From NCBI GenBank assembly GCA_019638845.1, contig JAHBSZ010000002.1:496001-560000 (forward strand): DNA of 64,000 nucleotides, in the 5' to 3' direction. The notes under the pieces were generated by a model, which ran no database searches, was not told where the DNA came from, and was given only the letters and a program-made list of their open reading frames with translations. Position numbers and translations under genes: made by a program. Positions 37,462 to 46,004 of the stretch are shown here, one piece after another (within the stretch, counting starts at the first letter, position 1; each line of letters starts with the position of its first letter). The stretch is from Salinibacterium sp. Its GTDB lineage: Bacteria; Actinomycetota; Actinomycetes; Actinomycetales; Microbacteriaceae.

Positions 37462-38155
37462 GCTCGGCCTTCGTGGTGGCGAGCTCACGCTCGTATGCTT
37501 CGCGGCTCTCGACGTTGCGAGCACGAACCTTGCGTCCCCGGCGGCTGATGATGCCTCCGGTCCACAGCGAAACCTCGCGTGCGAGCAGGGCGGCCACGAT
37601 GAAGAACGGCGCCCGAAGCGCAAGCGCGAACTGCTGACTCGCATCGGCGGGGGTAGAGGTGATGATTCCGGTGGTCACCAGCGTGAGGCCGATGGATCCG
37701 AAGTATACGAAGAAGCCCACCAACAGACTGCCAATGATGAATGCCCACCAGCTGGCCCGGTTGACGATGAGTACGAGAAGCACGAATCCGACCACGAAGA
37801 ACAGGGTGGGGATAAAGAACTCGGCACGCGCCAGGAAGGAGAAGGTGAACACACCAGAATTCGCGTATGCAATGAGTGCATAGACCAACGCGAGCAGTCC
37901 GGTAAAGACGAGGGACGAGAGAATGGCGATCACCGACCCAAGCGCGCGATTTCCGCGCTTCTTGGGCGCCGGGGGCACGTGAACGTACACCACGCGGGAG
38001 CTTGCATCCGTTGCGGGAGCGACGTCGGGTTCCGCCACTGCCACAACTGCTTCGGTCTCGGCTGGCGTCGTTTCGTCAACGACTACCGCGTCTTCGATGA
38101 CTTCGTCGTTCTTGGGCGCCGGTGATTCCGGGCCAGTTGCGTTGTCGTCGCTCAT
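37436..38155 (-). CDS. four-span membrane protein, function unknown
   Basis: A 239-residue protein. Residues 1-65 are acidic and Pro/Ala/Glu/Val-rich and probably disordered. Four spans follow: about 73-95, 108-130, 135-155 and 183-195. A basic tail with RRGRKVRARNVESREAYERELATTKAEHE resembles a short coiled coil. It starts 55 bases after pilO, and so could be the tail of the pilus operon, but nothing in its sequence ties it to pili. I do not recognise the family. Confidence 0.75.
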   Translation of the reverse strand: MSDDNATGPESPAPKNDEVIEDAVVVDETTPAETEAVVAVAEPDVAPATDASSRVVYVHVPPAPKKRGNRALGSVIAILSSLVFTGLLALVYALIAYANSGVFTFSFLARAEFFIPTLFFVVGFVLLVLIVNRASWWAFIIGSLLVGFFVYFGSIGLTLVTTGIITSTPADASQQFALALRAPFFIVAALLAREVSLWTGGIISRRGRKVRARNVESREAYERELATTKAEHERAAAAV

Positions 38156-38209
38156 GACTCTCCTCGTATCCGCCCACAGCGGGCGAGATCAGTCTACCGA
38201 GCGACGGTG

Positions 38210-38887
38210 CTATCCCTGCTTGAGAACGTAGATGAGGCCGTCCACATGGGCGGAAACGACGGTGGGGTCATCGGCGCTCGTGGTGCTCGTGAAACCGGTC
38301 ACCAGGACGAGTCGAGCGCCAGATTGCAGCCCCTCGACAAACGTCAACACCGACTGGTAGCTGCCCTTGAGGTCGACGCCTACCCGGATGCCCACGAAAT
38401 TCGCGGGCGTGATAAGCGGGTCTGTCGCCGCGACGTACCCGGTAGCAACCGTCGCCACCGGCGCCTCGGTCGACTCAGGTGTCGGCGTCTCAGCAGCCGC
38501 CTGCGCAGCGGCCTGGGCGGCAGCAGCGGACAGCGGCACGGTATACGCCTGCGACTCGCTGACCGTGATGCCGGTGACCTGAACCCCGGTGCTCGCGGCG
38601 AGCCCGTCGAGGCCCTGGATAAACGACGCCGTGCTCGGCGAACCGGGGATCGACTTCTGCAGCGTCTTGTAGTCAGCGGTGATGGAGTCGAGATTCTTGT
38701 TCTCCTCGACAAGGCGAGCGATCTCAGCCTGCTGTGCAGTGTTCTGCGCTTCGATGCTCGCTCGTTCGATGTCATCCTTTGCGGCGGCGTCGAGGAACGG
38801 CTGGGCTCCGAGAAACCAGCCTGCCACCAGCGTGATGATCATGACTGTGACGGAACCGATCTTCCATAACCTGTTGTTGCCGGTCAT
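38210..38887 (-). CDS. pilO: type IV pilus inner-membrane protein PilO
   Basis: Partner of PilN in the pilus alignment complex. The 225-residue protein has one N-terminal span (VTVMIITLVAGWFLGAQPFL, about 12-31), a coiled coil (IERASIEAQNTAQQAEIARL-like, about 40-75), an Ala/Pro/Glu-rich insert near 130-150, and a C-terminal ferredoxin-like domain ending VVSAHVDGLIYVLKQG. It overlaps the pilN stop by four bases, completing pilM-pilN-pilO. The similarity to PilO is weak in sequence; position and topology carry the call. Confidence 0.82.
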   Translation of the reverse strand: MTGNNRLWKIGSVTVMIITLVAGWFLGAQPFLDAAAKDDIERASIEAQNTAQQAEIARLVEENKNLDSITADYKTLQKSIPGSPSTASFIQGLDGLAASTGVQVTGITVSESQAYTVPLSAAAAQAAAQAAAETPTPESTEAPVATVATGYVAATDPLITPANFVGIRVGVDLKGSYQSVLTFVEGLQSGARLVLVTGFTSTTSADDPTVVSAHVDGLIYVLKQG

Positions 38888-39600
38888 TTCTGGTCCTCCC
38901 CCGGGAACCGGTGCGCGAACGCATCGGAGTTGATGTGCATCGTGATGTTGACGAGATAGGAACCGTCCGACTGCACGTTCACCGAACCTGGCACGGCGTC
39001 AGCGAAACCGTCGAGAGTGCCAAGACCATTGAGCCAACTGGGGATGGATGGCAAGCCAGGGCTTATCGCCGTGAACACCAGAGTCGCAACCCTGCTTCCC
39101 TCGAGCGGCACGGCCGATTGCGCGTAGTCGACGAAGGGCGTAGCGGAATCGATCGTCACGCTGCTAATCGCTACGCCACTGGGAAGTGTGGCCTGAAGAT
39201 TTTCGAGGTAGCTCTTCCAGTCGATCTCCGTTGCCGCGCCGACGTACTCCCCGGCTTTGATGAGTGCGATTCCGGACTTCGCGGTGCGCAACTCGGCGAA
39301 CTCGCTCTCCTGGGCAATGATCGTTGCCTGATTCGCTCGGGCGGCCTCAAGTTGGGCGTGAGCATTGGTCGCGAGGTAATAGGCGCCAGCGATGCCAGCA
39401 AGCACGATGAGGATGACGAACACAACACCGAGACCGAGTCGGCGGCGAGCTGCACGAAGTCTCTGAAAATCGTTGACCTCACTGGGAAGCAAGGAAACAC
39501 GTGGTTCGCCACCCAACGCACCACCACTCTTGCCCGTGGTGCGGGCACGAGCGACACCGCGGTCGGCGATGCGCGGCATGACTATGGCATTGCTGCTCAT
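38884..39600 (-). CDS. pilN: type IV pilus assembly protein PilN
   Basis: Single-span membrane protein whose cytoplasmic tail binds PilM. In 238 residues the LPSEVNDFQRLRAARR segment (about residues 37-52, the equivalent of the INLLP motif) precedes one span (LGVVFVILIVLAGIAGAYYL, about 55-75). A coiled region and a periplasmic-type domain with LPSGVAISSVTIDS follow. The start overlaps pilM by four bases (ATGA) and pilO follows the same way. Confidence 0.88.
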   Translation of the reverse strand: MSSNAIVMPRIADRGVARARTTGKSGGALGGEPRVSLLPSEVNDFQRLRAARRRLGLGVVFVILIVLAGIAGAYYLATNAHAQLEAARANQATIIAQESEFAELRTAKSGIALIKAGEYVGAATEIDWKSYLENLQATLPSGVAISSVTIDSATPFVDYAQSAVPLEGSRVATLVFTAISPGLPSIPSWLNGLGTLDGFADAVPGSVNVQSDGSYLVNITMHINSDAFAHRFPGEDQK

Positions 39601-40646
39601 GATGCGCTCCTCAGAGTCAGACCGAGTGCGACCCCCATGGCGGGAAGCACGGACGGAAGGGCGTGAACGTCGATTCCGCGAGCAAGGGCGAACCGGTTTG
39701 TCGGGTCACCGAGCTCAACTTGGAGTCGCGTGGTCTCCTCGAGTGCAGCGGGGAATCCGCGCAGACGCGAACCACCGCCGCTCAAGACCACAGCGGCAAT
39801 CGGGTCGTTCGGGCGAGTGTTCCGATAGAAGGCAAGGGTGTTCCGGATGCTGTTGAGCAGGTCATCCGTGACCCGGATCACCGTCTCGGAAGCGGCCACC
39901 AACTCGGGCGGGTACGCGTCGCGGATGAGCCCCTGGGTCGCTTTCACTCGCTCGGCGTCTGGCGCGCTCAGCCCCAGGCCTGTGGTGAGCGCGGTGGTGA
40001 CCTCGTCGCCGCCGGACGGGATGATGCGCACGAACTGCGGGACGCCCTCGGTGGCGATGACGACGCAGCTCGTTGTCGCTCCCACGTGCACGAGCGCGAG
40101 GGTACCGCGGCCGGACTGTCGTGCCAGCAGGGCCCGAGTGAGGGCGAACGGCGAAAGGTCCACATCGATGGGGTTGAGGCCGGCGGCCTGGACTGCCCGC
40201 ACGTTCGCGAGCACTGAGGCCTTTGCAGCGGCGACGAGGAGTCCCTGGATCACGGGACCGGACTCCCCCTGCGCTTCGGCAACGGGGTAGAAGTCGAGAA
40301 CCGCATCGGCGACCGGGATCGGGAGCAGGTCCTGAACCTGGAACGGCAGGGCCTCCTTGATGCGGTCGAGCGGCACTTTGGGTACCGAAAGGTCACGAGT
40401 CAGAACGCGCTGGTTGCCGACACCGAGCACCACGTCGCGAGTCTTGAATTTGCCTGCGGTCCAGAGCTGCTTGAGAGCGCGCACGAGCACGTCCTGCTCG
40501 ACGATCTCGCCCTCGCGGGTGGCGTCGGCTGGAAAAGTTACCTCGTGGTACCGCATGAGCCTGGGCTTCGCCGTCGCACCACCAGCGACCTCAGCCGCCC
40601 GCAGCACGCCGTGCCCGATATCGAGTCCTACAACACTCGTGGCCAT
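39597..40646 (-). CDS. pilM: type IV pilus assembly protein PilM
   Basis: Actin-like cytoplasmic ATPase that links the inner-membrane PilN/PilO to the motor. It has 349 residues with VVGLDIGHGVLRAAEV (phosphate 1), DVVLGVGNQRVLTRDL, LPFQVQDLLPIPVADAVLDF, VHVGATTSCVVIATEG (phosphate 2) and VVLSGGGSRLRGF (adenosine). A good ribosome-binding site AGGGGGC precedes the ATG. It starts 19 bases after the prepilin peptidase gene. Confidence 0.94.
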   Translation of the reverse strand: MATSVVGLDIGHGVLRAAEVAGGATAKPRLMRYHEVTFPADATREGEIVEQDVLVRALKQLWTAGKFKTRDVVLGVGNQRVLTRDLSVPKVPLDRIKEALPFQVQDLLPIPVADAVLDFYPVAEAQGESGPVIQGLLVAAAKASVLANVRAVQAAGLNPIDVDLSPFALTRALLARQSGRGTLALVHVGATTSCVVIATEGVPQFVRIIPSGGDEVTTALTTGLGLSAPDAERVKATQGLIRDAYPPELVAASETVIRVTDDLLNSIRNTLAFYRNTRPNDPIAAVVLSGGGSRLRGFPAALEETTRLQVELGDPTNRFALARGIDVHALPSVLPAMGVALGLTLRSAS

Positions 40647-40665
40647 CGTTGCCCCCTGTTGATTA

Positions 40666-41502
40666 TCATGACAGCCCCACCGCTGTCAGGTACGTATTGA
40701 CGAGCTGGTCGCCAGCAAAGATTCCGAGCCACGCGCCCGCGAACATCCACGGTCCGAACGGGATTCCACGGCCGCCTCGACGTGAGATGAGTACCGCAAT
40801 ACCGAACAGCCCACCGAGCACGAAAGCGCCAGCGGTGCCCGCGATGAGTTGCGCCCACCCGAGGTAGCCGAGATAGAGGCCAAGCACACCCGCAAGTTTG
40901 ATGTCTCCCATGCCCATGCCGCCCGGCTTGACCAGGGCGAGAATGACGTAGAAGAGGACGAGGATACCCGCGCCCGCAGCGGCCCGCGCGCCGGCCTCGA
41001 GATCGCCGCCCACGAGCGCCGCTGCGCCGAGGAGCACCCCGCCGACCGCATACGACGGCAGGACTATCCGGTTCGGCAACTTGTGCACGTCGATGTCAAT
41101 GGCCGAAAGAGCAACGGTGATTGCGGCGAGATACAGGAACGCAACGAGCACGAGCACGGCCGACACCAGCGCGGGCACGGATGCCGCAGCCAACGCCTGA
41201 GGAAGGAAGAACAGTGCGACGACGACAAAGGCGGCACCGGTGATGGCCTCCACCACGATGTAGCGGGGCGAGATCGGCTCCGCGCAGTGGCGGCACTTGC
41301 CGCGCAACAGAATCCATGACAGCAGCGGAACGTTGTCGCGAGCCTCGATGGGGCTGTTGCAGCCGGGGCACGATGAAACCGGCGTGACCACTGACATGCC
41401 AAGAGGCACGCGGTAGGCGACGACGTTGAGGAACGATCCGATCGCGAGACCGAACGCCGCGATGAGGATCGACGCCCCCACTGCCCACTCGACGCCGCTC
41501 AC
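40666..41502 (-). CDS. pilD: prepilin peptidase / N-methyltransferase
   Basis: Membrane aspartic protease that removes the leader of prepilins and methylates the new N-terminus. The 278 residues include an N-terminal membrane span, a cytoplasmic zinc loop with two CXXC pairs (CPGC and CRHC), then several spans. The catalytic aspartates are in SAIDIDVHKLPN and GGMGMGDIKLAG. GTG start at 41502 overlaps the stop of the preceding minor-pilin gene by four bases. Its substrates are the four pilin-like proteins next to it. Confidence 0.95.
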   Translation of the reverse strand: MSGVEWAVGASILIAAFGLAIGSFLNVVAYRVPLGMSVVTPVSSCPGCNSPIEARDNVPLLSWILLRGKCRHCAEPISPRYIVVEAITGAAFVVVALFFLPQALAAASVPALVSAVLVLVAFLYLAAITVALSAIDIDVHKLPNRIVLPSYAVGGVLLGAAALVGGDLEAGARAAAGAGILVLFYVILALVKPGGMGMGDIKLAGVLGLYLGYLGWAQLIAGTAGAFVLGGLFGIAVLISRRGGRGIPFGPWMFAGAWLGIFAGDQLVNTYLTAVGLS

Positions 41503-43283
41503 AGTGTCGCGCCCGTCGGCGAGAAGGCTGTCGGGACGCCCGCGAACTGCGAAACACCGTAGGCGCTCGAGACCGGGGAGAGGAACTTGGGTGGCGCCAT
41601 GTAGGCAAAACGCGAGTCGTACTTATACGCCTTGACGTATCCGGATCCGCCCACGAGGCCCACCGGGCCGCGGAACTTCTGCGCGATGGAGCCCTTGATG
41701 GTGAGAGTACCGCGCGCATCCCCACCCTGGTTGTAGTTCTGCACCTGGAAGGTATGCGCGACCGAGATGATTGCCGCACTGATGGTGCGTGCCGAGTCAT
41801 TGAGTAGGGGTGATGTCGTCGTGTACTGGTTTCTGCCGTTGCCAACTGTGACGGACTGCATGGGGTTCCAGACCCACACCGCACCGTTGCCGACGAGTCC
41901 GATGATGTCCTTAGCGGGGTCAGCGTAGGTAAGGTCACCCGTGACGTAGACGTAGTTTTCGCTCGCAACCGTGACCGCACCCTTGAGCACGCCCTTGACG
42001 AACACGTCGCCGTTCTTGCAGCCGTAGGCAGGATTTGTCGCGCTAGTGCCATCCGGAGTGATCTCGTTCACCGCAGGAAACTGGGTGCTGCCGAAGGTCC
42101 AGCCGGCGTTGGAGTTAACGCAGCTGAAGTTCGACGGCGTGCCACTGCGGTAGTTCGGGTCGCTCGAGAGCGTGGGCACGTTCTGTACGTAGATGACGTT
42201 CGACGCGATCACGTCGATGGTCGCGCCCGAGGTCGAACCGAGGCCGTTCGAGCCGGTACCTGGCGTGCCACACATGGCGGGAGCCGCGCTCGCGATTCCA
42301 CTCGTCTGTGAGATCTGCGTCTTGATCGTCCACGGCGACTTGACGTTCATCTTGCCGTCGGACGTGAACGTGATCACGGTAGGACCGGTGTAAAGGCAAC
42401 CGGGAAGCGGCACATCACTGTTCGTGAGGTCGTTGCGAGTTTCCTTCTTCATCTGCACATTGGTCGGCGGCATCGTCACCATGGGCTGATAGATCGGAGT
42501 CGTTTGCCCCGCGGGATAGCTACCCGCAGAGCAGCCGCTCGGCGTGATCACGATGGGCGAGCTCGTGCTTGAGGTCGTCACTTTGCCCTTGAAGGTCGTG
42601 GCGCACACGGTCAGGGTGTCGTTGGAATGCACGGGCCCATCGATGACGTCGGTGCTGCCGAACCGAATCGTGCTGCAGTAGTTGCTGCGACCCTCCCAGA
42701 TATGGGTTGCGCAGTACGACTGACCCGTTTGGTCAGGGTCTTGCACCTCGTAGTCCGTGAAGTAGAGGTAGTCGATGAAGCCAGACTGCTTGAGATCGGC
42801 CACGATCGAGCGTGTCGTTTCACCGACACGACCGGTGACCCGGATCCGGATGCTGCCACTCTGGGTATAGCGAGAGTTGTCGACCTCGTAGCGGTAGCTC
42901 GCAACCGGAGTGCTGCCCGGAACTGTTGCCCAGGTGCCCGAGGTTCCGATGCCGAATGCGGCGTTCGCCGCAGTGCCGGTCGGCAGTACCAGTTTGCTTG
43001 AGCCGGTGAGCACGCTGAACGGCGCATCCTTGTTTCCGTAAGTGAAATAGGAGTTATCTGTCGCGAGCCGGCTTTGGTACTCCTCGACGCCTGCGTACGC
43101 GGCGTCAAGTGCCCCGTTCCAGTCCTGATCGGTGTCGGTCTTGCGCAGCCCGTTCGACGCGATCGTCAACGAGGTTGCGACGAGGGCAAGCATGAGCATT
43201 CCGGTGCCGATGACGATAAGCAGGGCGACACCGCGCTCGCGATCACGGCGCGGTGGGCGAAGGCGACGAAGAAGGGCACGCAT
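41499..43283 (-). CDS. large PilX-like minor pilin protein
   Basis: A 594-residue protein. The basic N-terminus (RALLRRLRPPRRDRERG) runs into GVALLIVIGTGMLMLALVAT, a prepilin-type helix with a processing Gly, but with Ala-Leu instead of the usual Glu at position 5. The remainder is Thr/Ser/Asn-rich and beta-like. It has GPVHSNDTLTV (about residue 216) and a late GSIAQKFRGPVGLVGGSGY stretch, which I associate with large PilX-type proteins. Several Cys residues could form disulfides. It overlaps the preceding minor pilin at one base and pilD by four. Probably part of the pilus tip. Confidence 0.8.
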   Translation of the reverse strand: MRALLRRLRPPRRDRERGVALLIVIGTGMLMLALVATSLTIASNGLRKTDTDQDWNGALDAAYAGVEEYQSRLATDNSYFTYGNKDAPFSVLTGSSKLVLPTGTAANAAFGIGTSGTWATVPGSTPVASYRYEVDNSRYTQSGSIRIRVTGRVGETTRSIVADLKQSGFIDYLYFTDYEVQDPDQTGQSYCATHIWEGRSNYCSTIRFGSTDVIDGPVHSNDTLTVCATTFKGKVTTSSTSSPIVITPSGCSAGSYPAGQTTPIYQPMVTMPPTNVQMKKETRNDLTNSDVPLPGCLYTGPTVITFTSDGKMNVKSPWTIKTQISQTSGIASAAPAMCGTPGTGSNGLGSTSGATIDVIASNVIYVQNVPTLSSDPNYRSGTPSNFSCVNSNAGWTFGSTQFPAVNEITPDGTSATNPAYGCKNGDVFVKGVLKGAVTVASENYVYVTGDLTYADPAKDIIGLVGNGAVWVWNPMQSVTVGNGRNQYTTTSPLLNDSARTISAAIISVAHTFQVQNYNQGGDARGTLTIKGSIAQKFRGPVGLVGGSGYVKAYKYDSRFAYMAPPKFLSPVSSAYGVSQFAGVPTAFSPTGATL

Positions 43284-43963
43284 CAGTTGTCCGTTCCAGT
43301 GAGCAAGAGGTTGGGCATCCCGACCGTGTTAATGATCACGATCGGGTCGCTACCCAGAGTTGGGGTGTTGGCGATCGTTACCGTCACCTTGATTGACGCG
43401 ACGCTGTTGCGTTGGGCGAGCGTGAGTCCGGTGCCGCCGGGAACCACGGTCTGGCCGCCCTGGTCGAGGTAGGTGAAGAGCGTGGTCGCGGTGATCGGAG
43501 CGCCGAGGTTGCGCGATGTGGACGTGCCGGTGAAGGTCCAATAGCTACCGGATGCCGCACCCGCAACGCGGTCTTCCCACACATTGCCGTTCGCATCGAC
43601 CCTGAAGGTGACCTTTGTGGGCGCCGGAGCTGTCGGGCTGGTGTCCACGTACGAGTACACGGTGAGTGTGGATGCAGTGCCGGCGACGATCGCTGGATCG
43701 GGATCCTCGCTCGACGCGGTCGCATTGTTGGCCGCAACGCGGATGACCTTGCTCATCTCGTTCATGACATTCGCGGCCACACTCGAGCGGGTGTTCGTTC
43801 CATTGGCGTCGGCGGTGACCTTCGCGACATTGACGAACATCGCGGCGACGATGGTGAGCACGATTCCCGTGACCATCATCGTGACGATGAGCTCAACCAG
43901 CGAGACCCCATTCTCGGAGTCGGGGTCGAGCCGGCGACGAAGCGCAGTCCTCAGGCTGGTCAT
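43283..43963 (-). CDS. PilW-like minor pilin
   Basis: A 226-residue prepilin-like protein with the type IV leader end SENG followed by VSLVELIVTMMVTGIVLTIV, so Glu5 of the mature form is present. The rest is a globular Thr/Val/Ala-rich domain (about 50-226) with few cysteines. The start overlaps the upstream minor pilin stop (ATGA). Likely to join the PilX- and PilV-like proteins in an initiation or tip complex. Confidence 0.83.
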   Translation of the reverse strand: MTSLRTALRRRLDPDSENGVSLVELIVTMMVTGIVLTIVAAMFVNVAKVTADANGTNTRSSVAANVMNEMSKVIRVAANNATASSEDPDPAIVAGTASTLTVYSYVDTSPTAPAPTKVTFRVDANGNVWEDRVAGAASGSYWTFTGTSTSRNLGAPITATTLFTYLDQGGQTVVPGGTGLTLAQRNSVASIKVTVTIANTPTLGSDPIVIINTVGMPNLLLTGTDN

Positions 43964-45324
43964 TTCGGCTGCCTCGGGTCAAGGGTGACAGTCGTGCCGC
44001 CACCCAGAATGTTCAGGATCGAGCCGACGAGCCCAAGGTTCGCGGCCGGGATCGGCGACTTGTTGCTGCCGTTGGACTTCGAGCCGGAGTAGAGGATCCA
44101 CGAACCGTATGGCAACGCAAGAGTTTGGGTGCCGCTTTGGTAGCCGAACGAGTAGGTCGGGGCCGCACTGCATCCCGGGTCGCCCGAACCGGTTGGCCCT
44201 GCGCTGGAGACGGCAAACAGATACCCAGAGCTCGGCATCTTCACCGTCATGAGCCCCATCGGGATGCTCATCGTGACCGAACCCTGCGGTGCGGCGGCCA
44301 CATTTGCGGTGCGGACCCCAGCGGCATAAACAGTGCCGTTTACAGTGCCTTCAGCCCATGACGCGGGGTCGACGTTGATGCAGCCCGCGTTCCCAGCCAC
44401 GGGAGCGATGTATTTGCCCGCGATACCCGCATAGCCCGAAGGAACCGGATGCAGGAGCACCTGCGACTTCGGCCCGGAAGAGTCGACATAGGCACCAAAG
44501 GTGCTCAAGTAGGTGGTGTCAAGGTCAGACGGCAGGAGCGCCGTCGTGCCCGTGTTGTTGCTCGCATAGACGAGGTTGAAGGTCGCCGCGTAGTCGTACT
44601 GGAACTGCGCGGCAACGGAACCACCGGCCGTCACAACGACACTCTTGGTCGACGTGGTCGACTGGTTGGTGTCCACGGAGTTCGCGCGGCTGATGGTGAC
44701 GTTGTAGGTGCCTGGCGCGACCTTGAGGGCGAAACTGCAGCCGTCAGTGTCCGTCGGGTTGGGCTGGGCAGCGAGCGCCGCGCCACCCGAGGTGGGGCTG
44801 AGGTTGACTGCAACACCGGAGCTTCCGGTTCCGGCCACGTTGAGCACCGAGATACGGACAGTGCCCAGGGCAGGGTCATTGATGCGTTCATCCGGAGAGA
44901 TCAGCGTGTCTGAACGCACGGGCTGCGTCGTCGTGAGCATCCCATTCCAGGTCACGGTAATGTTCACGCGCTTGGATTGAAGTGAACCGGTTCCGGTTCC
45001 GCAACCGACGTCCGCGCCACCGGTGGTGACCCACGAGCTCGACCGAGTGATCGTGTAGGTGGTTCCGGAGATGACGGTGGTCTTGGTGTTGTTGGTGACG
45101 AGGAACGGATCCTGAAGGCCGCGTGCCTTGTCGATTTCCGACGACGCAAGGTTCGTGGCGACCTGACGGGCGCGGGTGTCCTCGGTCATCTTGAGGATCG
45201 TGATTGTGGAGTAGCCCACGCCGAGAGCGATCACGGCGAACACCATGAGTGCGACTACCACCTCTACCAGGGACATGCCGTCCTCGGCCCGTGCCCTAGC
45301 AATGAGCTTGCGCAGTGTCGTCAT
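43960..45324 (-). CDS. PilV-like minor pilin with beta-sandwich domain
   Basis: A 454-residue protein; start at the ATG 45324, preceded by a good GGGGGGAGGTGA ribosome site. RARAEDG followed by MSLVEVVVALMVFAVIALGVG is a type III signal with Glu5. Residues about 150-280 contain a Cna-B or carboxypeptidase-regulatory-like beta-sandwich stretch (VSVLNVAGTG-type start; GCSFALKVAPGTYNVTISRA; VTAGGSVAAQFQYDYA). A second globular region follows, with Cys residues. Such domains often sit on surface adhesins, so this may be a tip adhesin. It follows pilA after a terminator-like hairpin. Confidence 0.8.
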   Translation of the reverse strand: MTTLRKLIARARAEDGMSLVEVVVALMVFAVIALGVGYSTITILKMTEDTRARQVATNLASSEIDKARGLQDPFLVTNNTKTTVISGTTYTITRSSSWVTTGGADVGCGTGTGSLQSKRVNITVTWNGMLTTTQPVRSDTLISPDERINDPALGTVRISVLNVAGTGSSGVAVNLSPTSGGAALAAQPNPTDTDGCSFALKVAPGTYNVTISRANSVDTNQSTTSTKSVVVTAGGSVAAQFQYDYAATFNLVYASNNTGTTALLPSDLDTTYLSTFGAYVDSSGPKSQVLLHPVPSGYAGIAGKYIAPVAGNAGCINVDPASWAEGTVNGTVYAAGVRTANVAAAPQGSVTMSIPMGLMTVKMPSSGYLFAVSSAGPTGSGDPGCSAAPTYSFGYQSGTQTLALPYGSWILYSGSKSNGSNKSPIPAANLGLVGSILNILGGGTTVTLDPRQPK

Positions 45325-45364
45325 CGTGTTCACCTCCCCCCGGGGACTTGAAGTTTCATGGAAT

Positions 45365-45395
45365 GGGTGGGGCGCTGAGTTCCAGCACCCCACCC
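45365..45395 (-). terminator. hairpin after pilA
   Basis: On the minus strand a 13-bp stem (GGGTGGGGTGCTG with CAGCGCCCCACCC, one G-T pair) and a GAACT loop lie 18 bases after the pilA stop, followed by ATTCCATG. It could terminate or stabilise the pilA message and leave only partial read-through to the minor pilins. Confidence 0.65.
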
Positions 45396-45412
45396 AATGA
45401 AGCGGGTGTTGC

Positions 45413-45832
45413 TTATGCGCAGGTGCCCGGTTTCGTGCTGGTGGGCGCCGAGGATTCGGTGATGTACCAGACGGTGTTCGAAGCACTGGTCGCCTTGAGG
45501 CAGAACGCGGAAATCGCGGCTGTCGTCTTGGACGCGTCAGTAACGCCGGAGCCCGAGAAGCCGTACTTGCCCAGCGTGGTCGCGTTGATCGCGGCCGGGA
45601 AGGTGCTCGTGTCGGAGTAGTACGCAACGACGGCGATCTTGGCGTTGGTCAGATCGGACTGTGCGGCCGAGTTCTTCGCGTTGTCTTGAACACCGATGTA
45701 TACGGGAATCGCGATCGCGGCGAGAACACCGATGATGATCACGACGACAAGGAGCTCGATGAGCGTGAAGCCCTTCTCGTCCTTGCCCAGGGAAGCGCGC
45801 TTCTTGTTGAGCGCATTGATGAAGCGGGTCAT
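45413..45832 (-). CDS. pilA: major type IV prepilin
   Basis: Major pilin subunit. The ATG at 45832 gives a 139-residue prepilin; the earlier in-frame Met is in the promoter region. The leader MTRFINALNKKRASLGKDEKG is followed by FTLIELLVVVIIIGVLAAIA, a textbook type IVa signal with the cut after Gly21 and Glu5 of the mature form. The C-terminal half is Thr/Ser/Ala-rich with a Cys pair (FCLKA near 118 and the penultimate CA end) likely to form the D-region disulfide. It has its own 172-base upstream region after pilC and a terminator downstream, fitting high expression. Confidence 0.95.
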   Translation of the reverse strand: MTRFINALNKKRASLGKDEKGFTLIELLVVVIIIGVLAAIAIPVYIGVQDNAKNSAAQSDLTNAKIAVVAYYSDTSTFPAAINATTLGKYGFSGSGVTDASKTTAAISAFCLKATSASNTVWYITESSAPTSTKPGTCA

Positions 45833-45912
45833 GATGTGTCCATTTCTATTGAGAGATGTGAATTCGAGCCGTCCCCCCAAACCGGCGAAGACCCGACAAT
45901 CACAAGTTATTC

Positions 45913-45970
45913 GGGGTACAACTGGGCGGGAATCCCACAGACGGGGGGTTTTGTCCGAATTTTGTACCCC
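45913..45970 (-). promoter_or_regulatory. GGGGTACAA inverted repeat upstream of pilA
   Basis: GGGGTACAA (45913-45921) and TTGTACCCC (45962-45970) are perfect inverted 9-mers with 40 bases between, about 80-140 bases ahead of the pilA start. The GGGGTAC core also occurs twice ahead of flbD (60970-60999). A shared operator for a pilus-flagellum regulator is one reading. The pilA promoter itself is not clear. Confidence 0.5.
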
Positions 45971-46004
45971 AGTCCGTGTGCCACCCTTTAGGGCGACAGA
46001 ACGA

